Made by a program: the position numbers and the translations under genes. This document shows, in pieces, positions 31,186 to 34,156 of a stretch of 34,156 nt of DNA (within the stretch, counting starts at the first letter, position 1; every line of letters starts with the position of its first letter). The DNA is from Desulfovibrio sp. (GTDB lineage: Bacteria > Desulfobacterota > Desulfovibrionia > Desulfovibrionales > Desulfovibrionaceae), in assembly GCA_017528345.1 (NCBI GenBank), contig JAFXOX010000053.1, positions 1 to 34,156 of the forward strand, in the 5' to 3' direction. Under the pieces are notes generated by a model. The model saw only the letters and a list, made by a program, of their open reading frames with translations. It was not told the DNA's origin and made no database searches.

Positions 31186-33765
31186 ATGGGTATACTCGGA
31201 CGTTTTTTTTCGCTCCTGAAAAGTCGCGATCCTGAGGAGGAGAGGAAAAGCAGAGAACGGGAAGAGGCACTGCGCCAAAAGATCGTGCAGCGCTGCAGTC
31301 AGTTTCGTCGTCTGCTTTCCATCAATAAGACAGCTCTTGAGCTGATGAGCGACCTTGAGGTGCATCTCCAGGGCAAAAAGCCTTTTGCTTCCGACTATGT
31401 GCGGGCCCAGGGCCAGAAGATCTGCACGGCTGTGGGCCAGATGGTGGAGTCGTTAATTGCGCTTTCAGGCGGGGCCTATGCGGAGCTTGGCCCGGCGTAC
31501 GCGCGAATCCGGGAGACAATTGAAGATCTTCTGGCCATTGGCGAAACGCCTAGTGCAAGGCCCGATGCTCCGCTTATCCTGCCGCTTTCTGAGATCCGTC
31601 TTGATCATAGTGGCGTTGTGGGCGGCAAAATGGCCAATCTCGGGGAAATCGCAGCCAATGTCGGATTGCCCGTACCTGCGGGTTTTGCCGTCACCGTCAG
31701 CGCCTACGAGCATTTTATGCGGACCAACGGTCTCTTTGACCTTGTGCGCGAGAAGATGCAGGCCTGCGATATGTCCAGCCTTGATGAGGCCATGCGGCTG
31801 TCTCAGGAATTACAGGCAGCCATTATGCAGGCGCCGCTGCCAGAGGATCTGCGAGAAGCCATAGAGGAGTCCACACAAGCCCTGGTGGCAAGCGAGGGGG
31901 AGGGCGTGCTTTTGGCCCTGCGCAGCAGCGCTGTGGGGGAAGATGCCCAGAATACGACCTTTGCCGGTCAGTACCGCTCCGAACTCAATGTGCCGCCGGA
32001 GGAAGCCTGTCATGTCTGGAAGGAGATTATTGCCAGCAAATATTCCCTTTCAGCCCTAAGCTATCGTCTGCAGAAGGGTATAGCCGATGAGGCGGCGCCC
32101 ATGAGTGTGGGTGTCCTTGCCATGGTTGCTGCGAAATGTGGCGGTGTCGCCTACAGTCGCAATCCTGTTGCCGAAAGTGCTTCTGAGGACTGTGTGGTGA
32201 TCAATGCCGTCAAGGGTCTGGCTCAGGGTGTTGTGGACGGGGCAACGGTTCCTTCTGTCTATTTTTTACGCCATTGCAATCCCCCGGAAATTCTTAAAAA
32301 AGCCCAGGGTGCCGATGACCTGGAAGGGCTTTTTGACGATGCTCAGATCATCCATCTGGCGTCTGTGGCTCTGGCCCTTGAAAGTTTTTATACGCAGCCG
32401 CAGGATGTGGAATGGGCCATAGATCAGGACGGGGAGCTTGTGATTTTGCAGAGCAGGCCTCTGCAGATTCTGTGTGAGCGTGAAGGCAGCCAGGAGAGCG
32501 CTGCTTCGCTGCTTGCCCAGGATGCCACAATTCTCGCAAGCGGCGGTATTCCCGCAAGTCCCGGGGTCGGCATGGGGCCGCCCTGTATCCTGCGTAAGGA
32601 AGCCGATATGTTTGCCTTCCCGGGCGGCGGCATTATGGTTGTTGAACGGGCTTTTCCTCGCTGGGCAGCACTGCTTCCCAGAGCTGCAGGTCTGATCAGC
32701 GAGACAGGTGGAGCAGCAGGACATCTTGCCTCTGTTGCCCGTGAATACGGTATCCCCGCCTTATTTAGCCTGAAGGGTGCCTGTAAAGACCTTGCCGGTT
32801 ATCCCCAGATTACCCTTGATGCCACCCATGGCCGCGTTATCGAAGGCCGCCATGAGGAGCTTGTGCCAGTTGTGCCAGAGGCCCTTGAGAGCGTGATCAC
32901 AAGCGCCGCCTATCAGGAGCTGGAAAAGCTGGCAGGCCATGTTACACCTTTGCATCTTTTGGATCCCCAGTCAGCGGACTTTTGTCCTGAAAACTGTACA
33001 AGCCTGCATGACATTACGCGTTTTTGCCATGAAAAGGCTGTGAGTGTGCTCTTTGACATGCAGGACACCCAGGGAGCCAGAATCGGCAAGCAGCTCAAAT
33101 GCGGCGCCAAGCTCCAGTACTGGGTGGTGGACATGGGGCGCGCCTTTACACGGCCTGTGGATGGTCCTGTTGTCGACATTAAGGAAATTGCCTCTCTTCC
33201 CATGCTCGCCCTCTGGCAGGGAATGGTGGCTATTCGCTGGGATGGGCCCCCTTCGGCAGGAGCGGCCGGCTTCATGAGTGTGGTTTTGGAAAGCACCATG
33301 AATCCCGAGCTTGAAAGCACAGCTCCCACCACCATGACTGAGCGTAATTTCTTTATTCTCGATGCTGACTATATGATTTTGCAGGCGCGTTATGGCTACC
33401 ATTTCTGTACGGTAGAATGTCGGGCCTGCGAGCATCGCAGTGAAAATTTTGTGACCTTCCAGTTTAAGGGAGGCGCTGCGGACCGTGAGCGGCGCATGCT
33501 CAGAGTTCGCATGCTCGCAGGTCTCCTTGAGGAATTTCAGTTCAGGGTGGATGTGCGAGAAGATGCGCTTTTTGCCGTGGCCGAGGGCTTTTCCCATGAA
33601 AATACGCTGCGCAGAGCCTGTCTTTTGGGCTATCTCCTCATCCATAGCCGTCAGTCAGACACGATTATGCTCGACACGCAAAGAGCAGCCGCTTTTCGGG
33701 CAAAACTCGCAGGCGACATGCAGACGGTTTTTCACCAAGATCTGAGCTTTTTTGCGAGAAGCTGA
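31186..33765 (+). CDS. PEP-synthase-like protein with intact phosphohistidine site and novel C-terminal domain
   Basis: An 859-residue paralogue of the 26467 protein. After a helical N-terminal part (1-125), the PPDK N-domain (about 130-425) has VGGKMANLGEIAANVGLPVP, the ATP-grasp motif RSSAVGEDAQNTTFAGQY (from Arg246) and VEWAIDQDGELVILQSRP. The swivelling domain carries catalytic His513 (ETGGAAGHLASVAREYGIP). It should be able to use ATP to phosphorylate this His. The usual PEP/pyruvate barrel (GxGLLRTE) is missing; the last 300 residues share the motif NC-x3-HDI-x-RFCHE (Cys604, His608, Cys614, His615) and FKGGAADRERRMLRVR with the paralogue. The acceptor of the phosphate is unknown. No strong ribosome site; the start is coupled to the regulator stop. 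Confidence 0.85.
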   Translation: MGILGRFFSLLKSRDPEEERKSREREEALRQKIVQRCSQFRRLLSINKTALELMSDLEVHLQGKKPFASDYVRAQGQKICTAVGQMVESLIALSGGAYAELGPAYARIRETIEDLLAIGETPSARPDAPLILPLSEIRLDHSGVVGGKMANLGEIAANVGLPVPAGFAVTVSAYEHFMRTNGLFDLVREKMQACDMSSLDEAMRLSQELQAAIMQAPLPEDLREAIEESTQALVASEGEGVLLALRSSAVGEDAQNTTFAGQYRSELNVPPEEACHVWKEIIASKYSLSALSYRLQKGIADEAAPMSVGVLAMVAAKCGGVAYSRNPVAESASEDCVVINAVKGLAQGVVDGATVPSVYFLRHCNPPEILKKAQGADDLEGLFDDAQIIHLASVALALESFYTQPQDVEWAIDQDGELVILQSRPLQILCEREGSQESAASLLAQDATILASGGIPASPGVGMGPPCILRKEADMFAFPGGGIMVVERAFPRWAALLPRAAGLISETGGAAGHLASVAREYGIPALFSLKGACKDLAGYPQITLDATHGRVIEGRHEELVPVVPEALESVITSAAYQELEKLAGHVTPLHLLDPQSADFCPENCTSLHDITRFCHEKAVSVLFDMQDTQGARIGKQLKCGAKLQYWVVDMGRAFTRPVDGPVVDIKEIASLPMLALWQGMVAIRWDGPPSAGAAGFMSVVLESTMNPELESTAPTTMTERNFFILDADYMILQARYGYHFCTVECRACEHRSENFVTFQFKGGAADRERRMLRVRMLAGLLEEFQFRVDVREDALFAVAEGFSHENTLRRACLLGYLLIHSRQSDTIMLDTQRAAAFRAKLAGDMQTVFHQDLSFFARS

Positions 33766-34090
33766 GCGTTTTTTTTCAAAGGGACACTGACGTTTTTGCT
33801 CTCAGCCCGAGCTTTTTGACCAGAAAAGCATAGGCAGCTACGCGAAAAAGTACCCTGAAGATGAGGCCTCACCTAATTGTCTGCGTTTTTTTGCCGAAAA
33901 AGTTCTTGTCTCTTTACAAGAGCTCGGCAGAGAACCTGTTGGCTTTTTGGTAACGAATGCGATTAGCTGTATCTCTACTGATTAGGGAAATAAAAAACTA
34001 ATTTTTTTAGAAAATCTCCTGTAACTCTTGACAAAAAGCCATGCATAGCTCATAATTTAGGTAACTTTAGGGAAACACAAGGAGCCATGC
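33766..34090 (+). other. Intergenic region with weak terminator and strong promoter
   Basis: No gene is seen in this 325-base stretch. GCTC/GAGC followed by TTTTT (33798-33817) is a weak terminator candidate. From about 33940 the DNA becomes AT-rich, with AAAAAACTAATTTTTTT (33993-34009 region) as a simple hairpin. The change of composition may mark the edge of a mobile element. Confidence 0.4.
34028..34056 (+). promoter_or_regulatory. Strong sigma-70 promoter
   Basis: TTGACA (34028-34033), 17 bases, CATAAT (34051-34056). AGCCATGCAT occurs between the boxes (34037-34046) and again over the ribosome site and start (34084-34093), where it is part of the palindrome CCATGCATGG. Confidence 0.8.
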
Positions 34091-34156
34091 ATGGGAAGAT
34101 CAATTCGTCACCCACGTCCTGAGTATGTTCTTAATTTTGAAAAGCCACCTCACACG
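34091..34156 (+). CDS. Start of a gene, possibly a transposase (cut by window end)
   Basis: ATG 34091 follows AAGGAG (34079-34084) by six bases and opens a frame to the window end: MGRSIRHPRPEYVLNFEK and four more residues. The sequence resembles, from memory, the N-terminus of IS-encoded transposases (PEYVLxFxKP), but 22 residues cannot prove it. A strong promoter and AT-rich flank agree with a mobile element. An overlapping ATG at 34087 stops after 11 codons. Confidence 0.4.
   Translation, partial: MGRSIRHPRPEYVLNFEKPPHT

Overview
The window looks like chromosomal DNA of an anaerobic, motile sulfate-reducer-type deltaproteobacterium (Desulfovibrionales is my best guess; the species cannot be named). 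Reasons: class III (oxygen-sensitive) ribonucleotide reductase NrdD/NrdG, NifU/NifS used for Fe-S cluster assembly away from nitrogenase genes, type III glutamine synthetase, a Fur box of the type reported for Desulfovibrio-like bacteria, and flagellar genes driven by sigma-54 promoters. No tRNA or rRNA gene was seen.

Layout. (1) 1-1175: leader-distal end of a type I-E CRISPR array (one cut and 19 whole repeats); the leader and cas genes must lie left of the window. Its next-to-last spacer is nearly identical to a type I-F CRISPR repeat. (2) 1208-4450: glnN and metA; residue 111 of MetA predicts acetyl transfer. (3) 4462-6854: an Rrf2 regulator read in frame into NifU (with an internal start for NifU alone), then nifS. 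(4) 6844-9638, minus strand: nrdG and nrdD, convergent with nifS. (5) 9803-16446: a complete trp operon, trpL-E-GD-C-F-B-A, with a tandem-Trp leader peptide, a classical attenuator and a trpG-trpD fusion. (6) 16486-18511: a Fur-box-controlled DUF2325 gene, a secreted SNase-fold protein without key catalytic residues, a conserved hypothetical and a DnaQ-like exonuclease. (7) 18656-26343: flgB-flgC, fliE, fliF-microprotein-fliG-fliH-fliI. Three sigma-54 promoters (GG-N10-GC) precede flgB, fliE and fliF. (8) 26467-33765: two large PEP-synthase-like proteins flank a Cache-domain histidine kinase and a single-domain response regulator. (9) 33766-34156: AT-richer DNA with a strong sigma-70 promoter and the start of a further gene, possibly a transposase.

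How the genes work together. The trp operon makes tryptophan from chorismate under ribosome-stalling attenuation. Rrf2-NifU/NifS would build Fe-S clusters under cluster-sensing control and could supply the neighbouring Fe-S activase NrdG. The flagellar block builds the MS ring, switch, rod base and export ATPase. A 66-residue protein between fliF and fliG repeats the FliG-binding tail of FliF.

Best candidates for something new: the PEP-synthase-like pair (one intact, one with its catalytic histidine and ATP-grasp motif lost, both with an unfamiliar C-terminal domain instead of the PEP barrel) around a two-component pair; the FliF-tail microprotein; and the I-F repeat captured as an I-E spacer.
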